A stretch of DNA of 64,000 bases from Monosporascus cannonballus (GCA_004154925.1 QJNS01000095.1:62001-126000); one strand, 5' to 3'. Positions 24,966 to 38,076 are shown, counted from the first letter of the stretch. Notes: generated by a model from the sequence alone, not told the origin. Numbers and translations are program-made.

Positions 24966-25402
24966 TGTTATAACCTAACTAAGGAAGAATTTCGGAAACG
25001 ATTACTTGATAACCGAAACAGGACCTAAGTGGATCGGAACTACATAATATAGATCCGGAATAATTTAAGAGATTTAACGAAATCTATACAATTATCTAAT
25101 AGAAATTCGAAATAATCCAAAGGATTTAACGAGATTTATGCAGTTATTCGATATATATCCGGAATAATCTAAGAGATTTAACGAGATCTATAAAATAATA
25201 TATACGTTCGTTATTTCCATAACTTAAATAATACTAATTTATAATATTTATTAATACTAATTATTTATAATACTTTTTTGCGTTTTTAATATTAAAAAAC
25301 GAAATTAAGTTACTTTATTGCTATAAAGTTTGGTAATATTTTTATTAATATAAATTCGTACGATTAAGGTTTAACAATTAATTAAACCTTATATTCGTTA
25401 TA
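24966..25402 (+). repeat. Left LTR of outer Ty3/gypsy element (437 bp)
   Basis: It begins TGTTATAACC and ends CGTTATA, the RIP-altered form of the CGTCACA end seen in the right LTR. It aligns without net gaps to 37037-37473. It contains internal repeats of an AGATCCGGAATAAT..GGATTTAACGAGAT module (about three copies), shared by both LTRs. Confidence 0.9.
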
Positions 25403-25522
25403 CGTTATAAGTTTTTATTTAATAATATTATTAGATTTTGAGCAATATCGCCGACATTATGTTTATTAGCAAGCAGCTCGAACAACTCACTTACTAGGTC
25501 CCTGATTACCCGAATATTAAAA

Positions 25523-25527
25523 TGGAA
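25523..25527. repeat. Left TGGAA target-site duplication of inner LTR element
   Basis: TGGAA directly precedes the left LTR of the inner element and is repeated exactly after its right LTR at 31061-31065. A perfect 5-bp duplication is typical of Ty3/gypsy integration. Confidence 0.88.
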
Positions 25528-25717
25528 TATTACAGGCTAGAGCCTATAGGGCAGCTCGGGCTTACGGAGCGAGCTCCTTAGCCCGAGCTCACCCATATGT
25601 ATATAGGGAGCAGCCACCTTACTAGTGGCTAGCTGTTTCTCTCTTTCTTTTCTTACCTTAAATATATACCTTCGTTAGGCCGTACCTCCGTTTAACCTAC
25701 GTATTGTACCCGTTATA
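25528..25717 (+). repeat. Left LTR of inner Ty3/gypsy element (190 bp)
   Basis: Starts TATTACAGGC (RIP-altered TGTTAYAGGC) and ends CGTTATA (RIP-altered CGTCACA). It aligns gap-free with 30871-31060. It carries a strong hairpin, AGCTCGGGCT (25553-25562) with AGCCCGAGCT (25580-25589), and the loop holds a second stem GGAGC/GCTCC. Confidence 0.9.
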
Positions 25718-28029
25718 TATATTTAAGGTTATAACTTATTATAGCTTCTAGAAAGCTAAGTAAAAACGAAACGTTTCCCAAAAATACCCTGGTTACGGAT
25801 AATAAGCCAAAAAAAGTTTTATAGCGAGGTAGTTACGAAATAATATAACCGACAAAACTATAAGCGAACTTACGATATCAACCTTGTTCGGAACCACTAA
25901 GAAAAACTTATAGTACCAGTCGTTCGTAAATATATTTCAAAAACTTAATATATAGTAGGAAAAGTTTGTTAAATTGGTCCTTAACCGTAACGAAACAATA
26001 AATAATTTGTTTAACTGGATAACGGAAATAAAAAAATATTTTTTTACGAAAACGGAAAAAAAAGCCCTTATAAAATAAGACCGGTTTCGTTAAAAACTTA
26101 CGGTAAGTTTACTGCTTGATAATACGTTTATAAAAGCAAATCGTAAACCTATAAAATAATTTTCGTAACATAGAAAATAAAATTTATTTTGTTCGTTTTT
26201 TGCTATATTCTGTACGAAAATAAAGAAAAACCGGTTTATTTTCCATTTTTTATAATAATTTAGTTAAATATTATAATATTTATATTTATTGAAAAATAAT
26301 TATAACGTAAGTATTAATTTAAAATAGGAAAATTACGAAAAGATTTTAATATTAATAGCTTTTTTTATATAAAAAATAATTCGAAAATAAATAAGCGGTA
26401 TAATTCGTTAAAAAATAATTATAATATATAAAATAAGATAATAATTAATAATTTTAAAATTATTTATTAAATTTTAAATTTAAGTTAGCCGAATATAAAG
26501 GTTTAACGTAATTCTTAATAATTAAAATAATTTTTTAAATACCAATATTAATACGTAATTCCGTAATACGTTAATCGCGAAAAGTATATTTTATAAAGAT
26601 TATAACCGTTAGGTATATAAGGTAAAAAAAGTAATTAATTACTTAAAAATTTTACTTAATTATTACATAACTAAAAAAACAATAATCTGGTATTCCGATA
26701 AAAAAGATAAAGTAATAAATTAATAATAATATATTAGCCAAATGAATAAATTGGTTTAAATAATATACATTTAAGAGGATATATTTATAACAAATGTTAC
26801 ATAATTAACTACGTTAATTTTCAAATTTATAAATTAATAACGAAATAATCGAAAAAACCGATTTAAAGGTAATTCAAGATAGGGCTTGGATAACCGGCCT
26901 TATGCGAAATAACTTTCCGATAACGAAATAAAAATTCGAAAACGGAAAAAATAATATTTCCATTACGCCGTTACGAATTATTTAAATTGAAAATACCTTA
27001 AATATAAATCCGTAAAGCGATTTCGTCTGGTTAAGACGGAAATTACGATAATAAATTTACGAAATACCGTTAATAAGGATAATAATTTAAATAATAAAAA
27101 TTTAAAAAACTTTATTAAAAAATTTTAGCAAAAAAGAACCGTAATAAAGGAAAAATTGCAAAAAGTTAATAATAAATTAAATAATATTTTTTTATATTAA
27201 ATACTTTAATTCATAATATTATATATATAAATATTTTAATTAATAATAAATGTATTTATTATTTTATATTTAATTAACGGCCAATTTGCCGTTTAAAGTT
27301 ATAATATATATTAATTATATTTTATCGATTAAAATTAGCGAAAAATAACGAATTTATAATAATTACGATTTGAAACATTATTTACATTGATATAAATTTA
27401 GACGGCCGCTTAAAACGAATCTGAAAGTACGTAATTAAAATTTTATTTTACTTTTTTATTTTACGAAAACCTTGAATAAAATATAATAATATTATATACG
27501 AAATAAAATAACGGCTTATTTGTTTTGCGGATAACTTTATTACATTTATATTACGTAAAAAATAATTTGATAAAAAGCTTAAAAATTACATAAAAACGGT
27601 TATAAAAATATAAAGAAATTTGCTTAATAATGGCTATAATTTTGGCGGCGATAATGTAGTAAAATCGTTATAGAAAAAACGGGATATAATTATTCGTAAT
27701 TTTGATAAAAAGTATTAATAACGCCTTAAAAATAAAGCCGTAATTAACTTTTAAAAATATAACAAAATATTTTTTTTAAAAAAAGTACGGGAATTTCGAA
27801 ATTTTTTTGTAGATAATAAAAATTTGTCGTTATTATTTTATTATAATAATAATAACGTAACTATAAACCTGAAAATAAATATTTTGAGTTAAGAAAAAAT
27901 AATTTTATAAAAACCTTTATACGAGATATTAAGGGAAAAGTTATTAATTTTACGTAAAATATTTATAAACTTATTTAATAAAAATTAAATTTAAACTAAT
28001 AAATTTTTTATAAATATTCCGATATTATT

Positions 28030-28400
28030 TGTAAAAAAACCTAACGAAGGTTTATAATTTTGCGTAAATTATAAAGAATTAAATAAGATTATAAAGCGAA
28101 ATCGTTATTTTCTTCCGTTAATAAAAAAACGTTACGAACCTTATTATAAGCCCGGTAATTTACGAAATTTAACGTTCGAATAGTTTTTTACCGATTACGT
28201 ATCCGCCAGGGAAACGAATGAAAAATTACGTTCCGTATATGCTTTATATTTTTCGAATAATTAATATATTTATTCGGTCTTAGCGGTATACCGATTACTT
28301 TTTAATATTATATTAATATTACATTAAAGCGTTATTTTAATAATTTTTATTTTACGTATATAAACGATATATTAATTTATTCGTCCGGTTTTCGAATTAA
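28030..28400 (+). pseudogene. Reverse transcriptase remnant of inner element
   Basis: Plus-strand readthrough gives the conserved FCVxYxxLN .. PLP region near 28055-28120 and YINDILIYS at 28357-28383, corresponding to the YxDD catalytic box. The first Asp of the box is Asn, a G-to-A change expected from RIP. Downstream, about 28400-30600 would hold RNase H and integrase, recognisable only in patches. Confidence 0.75.
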
Positions 28401-30599
28401 TTATATGGCTAAAGATAAGTTAATATTTTATTACTTAATAAAAATAAAATTAAAACTAGACCCGGATAAATACGAATTAGTAATTTAAAAAACGAAATAT
28501 TTAAAATTTATTATTAAAATAGGAATAAGCTTAAAGGTTAATTCCAAAAGATATTTATTATTTGGAAATAAAAGGCCTTTATTAACGTAAAATAAATTAG
28601 GAATTTTATCGGATTCGTTAATTTTTACCAAACTTTTATAAAAGATTTTAATAAGATAACGGTTTCCTTTTTACGATTAATTAAAAAAAACTTTTTTCCG
28701 TTAAAAAAATAAAAAATAATAAGCTTTTATTTAATTTAAAGAATTTTTTATTATAACGCTTATTTTTACGTATTAAGATTTCGAAAAAAAAACCGTAATA
28801 AAAGTAAATTATTCCGGTTAGGCAGTTGGAAAATCTTTGTTTTAATTCGATTTATTAAGTTGTTTATAATTAATAACGTATTTTTAAAGGAAATTATCGC
28901 TAGTTAAGTATAATTATAAGATATATAATAAAAAGCTGTTAATTATCGTTAAAATATTAACGAAATAAAAAAGGCTTTAAAAATTAATTAATCTTTTTAC
29001 GATTTTAATAAATTATGCGAATTTTTAATATTTTATAAGTACTTGTAAATTTATTAAAAAGTAAATTCAATAGGTTAATTTTTTGTCCGCCTTTAATTTC
29101 GTATTTAAATAGTATTTTAATAAATTGGTAAATTAATCCGATATTATGTTTTATAAATTATAAAACCGTTTTTACAGTAAGAAAAGTATTAGGTTTAAAA
29201 GATAAATAATCAAGTTAATTAAGGAAAAATAATTATTTAACGAATCGATATAAATTTAAAAACTTTTAAAAGCCGTAATTTACTTAAAACGCGGAAATAA
29301 TAAACGATTAATTATATTTTCTAGAAAAACATTTTTTTTCGAAAAAAACCTTTAAAAAATATAAAATTTAAAAATTAATAAAAATAACATTTTAAAGGTA
29401 ATATATATTACCGTAATTTAAAAATTACGTAATTTCCCTTTAATTATAAATACGGTAAAAATTTTTATAACGGAATATTTTATTCATCTTAAGAGTTTTT
29501 TATAATTTAAAAAATATATTTAAGTCCTTATTTAAAAGCTATTCCGGACGTTATGAATTTAATAGGTATACGATTTTTATGATACCGGCCATCTAAAAAA
29601 ATATTATATTAATAATATTAATCCGTAATTATTATTAGCCGGGATAAATTTAAAATAAACGTTACTTTTGCCGTAATTATAACGTATATAATAGGTTATA
29701 TATAAAAGAAAACGAAAAAAAGGTTATTACGGCCTTTATTTATTTTAAATCGATTTACTCGTAAGACAAAAAGAAAATTTTCGTTTTTTTATGGTACTTT
29801 ATAATTACTTAACGAAAACGGTTATTTTAAAGCCGATATATAGCAGAAATATAAAAACGTACGTTTAATATTCTATAATTTATTATTAAAAATATTACGA
29901 TTTTTTTGAAAGATTAATATCCGAAAGAGGAAATAATTAAAAAATAAGTTCTGAATTTATTTATATAACTTAATAAATATATAACAATAACTTAATATAT
30001 CTTTTTATCTTTAAATAAACAGAATTACGAAAAACATTAATTAAAAAGTTTTAGCGTATTTCCGTTATTTTATAAATTACGCATAATATAACTAGGCTAA
30101 GTTTTAATCAGCAGTATAACTAATTTTTAATAATAAGAATTTTTTGTTAAAAGTAAATTTTTTTTAATTTACGGATACGATATAAAATTTATTAATAAAG
30201 TACTAGTAATTACTTAATTAATTTTTAAAACGGAAAAAGTTATAAATTTTATTAAAAACTTAGAAAAAAATATATAATTCGTATAAATTATTATAATATT
30301 AATATAAGCCTAAACAAATTAATTAATTAATATTTTTAAAAAAATAAATATTACGTTTTGAAATACAAAATTTAATATAATTAACTTTAAAAAACGTAAT
30401 TATTTTATAATTATTTAAAATATTTTTTAAATATACGCTAAATATAAAATTATTATAATTACGCGTATAATATTATAAAATTAAATATATTATTAAGAAT
30501 ATATCCGAAATTTAACGTAAATTTTTTAAAATTAATAATAAAAAAACTCGTTATTTAATTAAATGTTAAATAATAATTAACCGTTATTAATATTATTAA

Positions 30600-30760
30600 A
30601 AAAAGATAAAAATATATAATAAAATATATATTAAAGATTAAAAATAAGCGCGTAAACCGCGGTCGTCGAAAAGAACTATTTGTAAAATAAATAAATTATG
30701 CCGAATTAATATAAAAATTATATAATAATTTTAAAAAAATTATTCGGAAATAGAAACGGG
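30600..30760 (+). pseudogene. Chromodomain remnant of inner element
   Basis: The frame reads YIIKYILKIK then a basic RGRRKELFVKWINYAE stretch, resembling the three-strand chromodomain core with its VKWxGY turn. Such domains sit at the integrase C-terminus of chromoviruses and bind methylated H3K9. The remnant lies about 110 bp before the right LTR, the expected place. Confidence 0.6.
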
Positions 30761-30870
30761 GTTGGCGAAAACATAAAAATACGAATAAAAATAAAAGAAA
30801 AAAGGTATAAACAAAACCGCTGCCGCCTTACCGCAATCTCGTTACTCCCTAAAGGTGAAGAAAGGAATAA

Positions 30871-31060
30871 TGTTATAGGCTAAAGCTTATAAGGCAGCTC
30901 GGGCTTACGGAGCGAGCTCTTTAGCCCGATCTCACCCATATATATATAGGGAGCAGCCACCTTGCTGGTGGCTAGCTGTTTTTCCCCTTCTCTTCTTATC
31001 TTGAATATAAACCTTCGTTGGGCCGTGACTCCGTTCAACTTACGCATCGTGCCCGTCACA
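30871..31060 (+). repeat. Right LTR of inner Ty3/gypsy element (190 bp)
   Basis: Starts TGTTATAGGC and ends CGTCACA, keeping the canonical TG..CA ends. It is less altered than the left copy. The exact TGGAA duplication follows at 31061-31065, after which the interrupted frame of the outer element resumes. Confidence 0.92.
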
Positions 31061-31065
31061 TGGAA

Positions 31066-34000
31066 TTCGAAAAGGAAAAGAAAAAGCCTTATTTTTTTCG
31101 TGAAAAAGTTCTTCGACGTTTGAATGCCATAAACGAACGTATTTTTCAGCTTAAGAAAAATAATAATAATTTTATAATATCTTTCCAAGCCGCCTATAAA
31201 AAGCTTAAGAAAAAAGAAAAAGCTTTTAAAACTGAAAAACTCCTTTAAATAAGCCAAATTATTTAGTTAAATTTTACCATGAAATTAAAAATTTTTTATA
31301 CTTTTTAAACTAGAATTTTTCGACGAAACCTCGATTAAGTTATAATTATTTTTAACTTAATGCCAAATATGCTTTAGGTATTTTCTTATTCGATTTATTA
31401 CGTTTATTATACGAATTAAATTCGTAATTAGACGATTTATTAGAAATACGATTATTTAATTTAAATTTATTTTTTAAAAAAATACGTTATTTTATTAAAT
31501 AACAAACGAAACCCAGAAGTAATACAAATTTATAACAATTATAAATAATTCGAATAAATATTAACGAAAATTTTCGGAATAATAAACGAAAAAATAAAAG
31601 CTAAAATATAAATTTAGCAACTACGAAAAAAAGAATTAATATCTAGTTACAGTAATACGTTAATTTAATTAATAACTAAATTAAATTAAGAATAAGAAAT
31701 ATTAATAATTAAGTTTTTTAACGGCTTGAAAAAAAATATAAATTTTTTTATATTCGATTAGTATAATTATTTATCAGATTATATTATTATACTAATTAAA
31801 ATTAACGATTAACAATACGTATAACGTATTAAAGATATTAAAGAAAAAAATAATAACAAACCTTAATATATAACTAATACTAACGTTTTTCGACATAATA
31901 ACACTTTTTACAGCATGAAACCAGAACTTATAAAATTAGAAATTACTTATAAAAAGGATTAAAGCCAGATTAAATATTATAATTATAACAAAATGGGATA
32001 TAAGATATTATAGTATAAAGTACCTAAGAAGCCCCGTTAAGATAATTGAAAATCTGTACCAAAAAGATAATCTAAAAAAACTAAAAGAAAAAAGACAAAT
32101 TTATTAACATAATTTAGCCTAAATATATACCAGGTTCCCCATATCGAAAAATCCAATAAAGAATACGAAAAGCTAAAAAGCTGATTAAATAAATATCGTA
32201 AACATAATAAGAAATATTATAAAAATAATTACGCGAATACTAGGATGAAACAAAAAATATCTGTCCTGGAATTTCAAATCGATATAGCAAAATATATGCC
32301 ATATATTATCGACAACGAAAATATCTCGATTACGAAAAAGAGAAACAATATATTTACGGACGGATTAACTATATATATTATAAAAAATTCGATTTTTTAA
32401 ACCGTACCGGATATAACAAGAATAATAAATAATGGTATTAATAATTTCGATTTATAACTCCAAAAGATATTTAGCAGTTGGCTAAAGCAGAAAGCTGGGT
32501 TAAAAAAACAGTGCCTGTAAAAAACTCTTTTTTTGTTATTATTAATAATACAATTATTAAATAAAAGAAAAATTAATTTAGCGTATAATAAAAAACATAT
32601 TATCAGAAAATTATTACAGATCTTTATTTTTAGTTAATATTTATTATAAACCCTTACGAAAGAAAGATTATTAAAAAAATTACGTTAATTTATAGAAAAG
32701 CTCTAAAACGATAGTTAAAACGACGTATAATGGAATATAGTCGCAAATATAAGAGAATAATTTATTTAATAAGAATATAAATTATAACAAAATTAAAAAT
32801 AACTAATATAATTCGAATAAATAATACGTTAGTAATAACGATAAATATAGCAGCTTAACGCGTTAAATGTAGAAATACAAATAAGATTCGATAAATTCGA
32901 ATAGGAATTAAAAGAAAAATTATCTGTAAAAAAGCTGCAAAATGACGAAATCTAAAAAAGTTAAAAAGAATTCCTAAGAAAAGCTTTAAACGCGACGATA
33001 AAAGCCGTTAATAACCTTATTATTATAAATATACAAATCGGAACGTATTAGTATATTGTAATAATAAATTACGGAGCTTTAAGTAGAAATTATATAATAT
33101 TAAATATAATTATTAAGCTTAAATTACTATGGCGATATAAGTTAAAATCTTATATAACGACGAATGCTAAAAGTTAGAAATTTGTTTACGATAACGAAAA
33201 AATTATACGCGAAATTAATTATTTCGAGATTTTTATTTAAGGACAATACTAGATAATTAATTTCGATATCGTTTTATTTAGAAATTACGATATGATTTTA
33301 GAATTATTATAAATACGCTAGTACGAAGTTTTGATTAATAGAGGAATTGGATTAATAAAGTTTATTTTATTTCTTATTAATAAACGAAAAAAAATTAAGA
33401 TTTTAATATTCGATCAATAATGGCGATAATTACAAATATAAGGATACTATAAAAACTTTATCATCCAAAAGAACAAAGTATAAAAAAAAGAAGATCAAAA
33501 AAAATACAACGTATCGTTATTATCATTAAAGCGAAATTAAGGCAATTAAATAATGATTTAAAAAATAAGAAAAATAATTCAAAAATTTCACAAATCTAAT
33601 TAATGTATTAATATAGTACTATAAATATAAGCAGCTTTTTTTAAAAAAGGCTTAACACGAAATTACTAGAATATAATAAATAGAATTATAAGTTACTTTT
33701 TAAAGAAGAATTTTTAACAAAGTTTTACCTTATTTATAACCTTAGCGGAAATAAGTTACGTACTTTTAAAAAATATCTAGAAAATCGGTTATAAAAAAGA
33801 TAAATTCGACTTTCGAAATTATTAGCAGAGTATCATATGTTTTTCGTATTAAAAATAGAAAATTACGATTTATAGTTAATTATCGACAACTAAAGGATAT
33901 TATTGATAAAAATCGAATATTATTACCTTTAATTACGGAAATAAAAAACCAATTTTACGGAGTTAAATAGTTTATAGCATTTAATTTTAAAAATAGGTAT

Positions 34001-36480
34001 AATTGTATCAGAATTAAGAAAAATATAAATAAAAAATAATTTTCACAACTAATTACGAATTATTTAAATATAGAGTTATATCAATAAAACTTACAAACGT
34101 ATTAATAAGTTTTCAATAGATAATAAATTATATATTACGAAAGTATTTCGATATTTTCGTCGTTTGTTATCTCGACGACATTTTTATTTTCTTAAAAACG
34201 AAAAAAAATATACGTAAAATACGTTTATAAAGATTTTTACGTTTTATAAGACGTAAAATTATTTCTTAACGCAAAAAAATTAAATTTACAAATAAAAAAT
34301 AAAATATCTGAAATATATTTTTATTCTAGAATATATTAGGATAAACCTGAAGAAAAAGCGTTATAATTACAAAATAACAAACATTAATAATAGTTAAAAA
34401 GATATAGATATTTTTCGAATTCGTTAATTATTATAGGGAATTTATCCAAAACTTTAGTAAAATAATTCTACTTTTAACGAACTTTACGAAAAAAAATTAA
34501 AGTTTTAATAAACGCCAAATACGGAAAAAATATTTCAAAATATTAAAAATGCGATTATTAACGAACTAATACTAATTATATACGATTTAAACCGCCTTAT
34601 TAAAATAGAAACCAATATTTCAAATTATATATTAAGCGTAATAATTAAATAACGAAATAATTAAATTAAATTGTATTTTATTATATTTTTTTCGTATAAA
34701 TTTAAAAAATCGAATTTAAATACGATATTTTAAATAAAATATTTATGGCTATTATTATGACATTTCGAAAATTTAAGAATTTTTTAAAGGAAAGTTTGTA
34801 CTAAGTTAAAGTTTATACGGATTATTAAAATTTTATCCGATTTATTACGACTAAAAAGCTTATAAGACGACGATTTCGTTATTATTTATAAGAAAAACTT
34901 AGAAAATAATAAAGCAAATATCTTAAGCAGGTAGCCAAATCTTAAAAAAGAATTGGTCAAAGTTAACCATATAATTTTCGATATTATTTTAAAAAAATAT
35001 TTACGCCCGTGATATTTTACAACAATTCAGATAATACCTTTTGATATATATCAAAGGATTTAGCAATATAACGACAGTTTTTTAAAAAAATTTAAAAATA
35101 AATAAAATATAAGTTTTAAAGAAATACTAGAACAATTTAATACGAAATATATACGAATATTAGTTATACGAATATCTAAAGATTTATAAAACTTTAAAAC
35201 GATTTTAACGCATATATTCCTTTCTTAAAATGCAATTAACGATATAGAAAATTATACGACAATACAATATTTGCGCCAGAACAAAAACTCGACAATATAA
35301 ACTATATAAAAAATTATAACCATTATTAATTACAAAGCGATTATGATATTTAGTTATATTCGATTTTATTACTAAATTTTTTATATTAAAAAATCTAGTT
35401 ACGAAAATATATTACGATAATATTTTCGTAATCGTTAACCAATTTACGAAACTTTTTAATTTTTTATTATATTGGAGAAATATAAACCCCGAACAAATAA
35501 TATATATTTTCTTAAATATATTTTCAGTATATATAGTTTATAAATGGAAACTATTTTAAATAAAGGATTAATATTTGCATTTAAGTTTTGGCAAAGCTTT
35601 ATAACACAGATAAGCCTAAATTATAAGTTATTTAACGTATTTAAACTTTAAATAAATAAATAAATAAAATAAAAGTACCAAATCTTGGAAATTTATTTCC
35701 GATATTATATTAATTACGAACAAAATAATTAAATTGAAAAATTGTTAATTAGATAATCAACTTATAGTACTAGCTATTACGAAAATATTAAAATAATACC
35801 AGAAAACGAAAACTTTAACTTTATTTTAGAAATTTATAGAAAAATATGCGACAATAATCTAATTAATATTAAAACAATTTTTATATTAGAATAATTATAA
35901 TAGCTATATTAAGAAATAAAAACAGAAGTAAAATTCGTACAAAATTAAATAAGTAAATATTATAACTAAAAGAATTAAAAAAATTAATTTTCGAAAAAGG
36001 AAAAATGGTTTTTTTCGTTATTAAAAATATTTAAACAAAACGACCTAGCAAAAAACTCGATTTCAAATATATCGGTCTATATAAAATCGCTAAGAAAATC
36101 TTAAAAAATAATTATTAATTAAAATTTCTACCAAAACTTAAATTTCATCTAATTTTTTACGTTTTTTTATTCGAATCAGCAGCGGATATAATCAAAATAC
36201 ATACGGTATAAAACGATACAGAAATGAAAAACGAATAAGTATACGAAATAGAAAAAATTTTCGATATGCGAAAACAAAACAGACTTACCTAATACCTAAT
36301 TAAATAAAAAAAACACTCGGATTCCAAAAATACTTAGAAATTCGCTAAAAACTTTATTAACGTCCAGCGCCTGTTGAAAAACTTTTATTAACGATAACGG
36401 AACCCCCAGAAATAATCGTATCCTAATTTACGTTTACGATAGGATTTGAAAAATAAAATGATTCGAAAAATACGATTCGA
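31066..36480 (+). pseudogene. Degenerate gag-pol region of outer element
   Basis: After the inner insertion the plus-strand frame of the outer gag-like gene continues for about 60 codons (Lys-rich, coiled-coil-like, to 31248) before stops accumulate. In order follow a zinc knuckle (about 31970), a protease/RT region with YLDD-I (34168-34182), an integrase core (about 35250-35570), a GPF-type region (about 36040-36130, KLDFKYIGLYKI) and the chromodomain (36225-36400). All are broken by stops and C-to-T/G-to-A changes. Confidence 0.8.
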
Positions 36481-37036
36481 AGTTTAGTTTTTAAACGTTC
36501 GCGTTCCTCTTTTAGGCGATCGGTCTTTTTTATTTTTTTAATTTATTTAAAAATTAAAAACTCCGGTTAATTATTTTTACATTTTTTTAGAAAAAAAATC
36601 TTATTAAGTACGAAAACGTTCTAGTCGAAATAATATTTTATTTAAACGACAAAATATTACTAATAACTTTTAACGAATATTACGCAAATATTAACGGATA
36701 GAAAATTTTTTCAATCGAAAACGTTCTTTTTCCTTATTAATATTATTTAAGGAGAAAAAAAGAACGCCGAAACCGTCATAATAGCGTTTTTTTAGGATAT
36801 ATTATTAACAAGGCGTTATATTATTTCACATGGTGTATAAATTATCGGCGCGAAAATAAGGTATATAAAGTATAACTTCGAAACCGGAATTAAAAACGAA
36901 ACGAACTAAGACTTTATGTTTTTTCTTTTAATTAATACGTCTGCAGCTTTTAGCGATTCGGTTAAATATAATAACGGATAAGGAAAAAACTTACCAAAAA
37001 AACCTTAAAGACAAAATTTAAGAAAAAGGGAAATTG

Positions 37037-37473
37037 TATTATAACCTAACTAAAAAAGGGTCTCGGAAACGGTTATTTGATAACCGAAACAGGACTTAAG
37101 TAAATCGGAATTACGTAACATAGATCCGAAATAATTTAAGAGATTTAACGAGATCCATATAATTATCCGATATGGATCCGGAATAATCTAAAGGATTTAA
37201 CGGGATTTATACAGTTATTCGATATAGATCCGGAATAATTTAAAGAATTTAACGAGATCTATGAAATAATATATACGTTCGTTATTTTTATACCCGAGAT
37301 AATATCAATTTATAACATTTATTAGTATTAATTGTTTATAATATACTTTTACGCCTTTGATATTAAAAGACGTAATTAAGTTATTTTATTATTACAGAGT
37401 TCTACGATACTTTTGCTAATATAAATCCGTACGACTAAGGTTTAATAATTAGTTAAACTTCTTAGCCGTCACA
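37037..37473 (+). repeat. Right LTR of outer Ty3/gypsy element (437 bp)
   Basis: Starts TATTATAACC (RIP-altered TG start) and ends CGTCACA. Anchor words near both ends are equally spaced in the two LTRs, so the copies are the same length. It is followed by CTTAA, a near match to the CTTAT before the left LTR. Confidence 0.9.
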
Positions 37474-38076
37474 CTTAACTTTACTTAAAATCTAGCATCT
37501 TATTCGATAAAATAGCTTTAAAGCGAACGTTTGTAAAAAAAAAAAATCATAAAAGCATTAATAATTCTTTATAACCACTTTATATCTTAATGCTTTTTAA
37601 AATGATACTGAAAATTTAAGAATAAGTTAATAATATCTATTACCGTTAAGTCGTAGTTAACCTTTAATATAACTCTCGTATCTGATAACCGTACCGTTTA
37701 TATTACTACAAAAAAAGCTTTTGTATATTTAGCGACGGAATGTTAAATTTGCGCAGTAAGGAACTTCGGGCTCGTTATAGCAAGAAAGTTATTACTACTT
37801 TATAATGGTGATTTCTAAACCTAGCTGTTTCTCTGGTTTTTTAGCAAAGCGTTAAAACGATATATTAATAAAGCCATTTTAAGATTTAAATGATAATAAT
37901 AACAGCTATAACCGAATATCGAAAACGTTAAAGGCTAATAGCCGAGAGAAGTTGCTTTCGTAGGCAGCTTTAAAGCGCAAAAGGGTATATTGAGCGAAAA
38001 ATATAGATCTTTAGGCAAAATAGATGGGGCGAAAATGCCACTTTTCTCTTTATCTGCCGCGACACCGAACACACCC

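Larger units (their letters stand above)
25528..31060 (+). mobile_element. Inner Ty3/gypsy chromodomain retrotransposon, degenerate
   Basis: A 5533-bp element with 190-bp LTRs and a perfect TGGAA target duplication, same orientation as the element it interrupts. The plus strand shows a reverse transcriptase remnant at about 28050-28390: the FCVNYKELNKI region, then RNRYFLPL and YINDILIYS, where the usual DD has become ND by a G-to-A change. A chromodomain-like remnant is at about 30610-30740 (YIIKYILKIK .. RGRRKELFVKWINYAE .. YNNFKK). Frame is broken by RIP-type stops along its length. It entered the 5' part of the first reading frame of the outer element, about 125 bp past the outer left LTR, so it is the youngest layer of the stack. 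Confidence 0.9.
24966..37473 (+). mobile_element. Outer Ty3/gypsy chromodomain retrotransposon, interrupted
   Basis: Two 437-bp direct LTRs bound the element. Subtracting the nested 5.5-kb insertion leaves about 7 kb, a normal length. Remnants on the plus strand appear in Ty3/gypsy order. A gag-type zinc knuckle (KCYNCNKMGYK, Cys/His partly lost) is at about 31970-32010. Reverse transcriptase (KNRILLPL-like, then CYLDDIFIF) spans about 33790-34200, and an integrase core (about 35250-35570, FDFITKFF then NIFVIVNQFTK) lies downstream. A C-terminal chromodomain (YEIEKIFDMRKQ.. and later SKNTQKFAKNFINVQ) is at about 36225-36400. Integrase after reverse transcriptase separates Ty3/gypsy from copia. 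Stops and RIP changes throughout mean it is dead. It inserted into the Harbinger element. Confidence 0.88.
19179..38076 (+). mobile_element. PIF/Harbinger-type DNA transposon split by nested retrotransposons
   Basis: The ends are an 11-bp perfect inverted repeat, GGGTGTGTTCG at 19179-19189 and its complement CGAACACACCC at 38066-38076, each bordered by TAA. The GGGTGTGTTCG terminus and 3-bp TAA duplication fit the PIF/Harbinger superfamily. A Harbinger-like transposase remnant on the plus strand lies inside, in the left part. Subtracting the LTR element at 24966-37473 and its target duplication leaves about 6.4 kb, plausible for such a transposon with a second gene. The segment 19.5-22.3 kb carries degraded sequence I could not identify; it may be that second gene or yet another insertion. 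Beyond 11 bp the two ends diverge, so the boundary call is good but not certain. Confidence 0.6.

Noticed and set aside
31066..31248. Plus-strand Lys-rich frame as an independent small gene
   Set aside because: It begins at the target-duplication border of the inner element and is the continuation of the outer element's first reading frame.
30880..31257. 125-codon minus-strand frame in the AT-rich island
   Set aside because: It is antisense to the right LTR of the inner retrotransposon and the interrupted gag-like frame.
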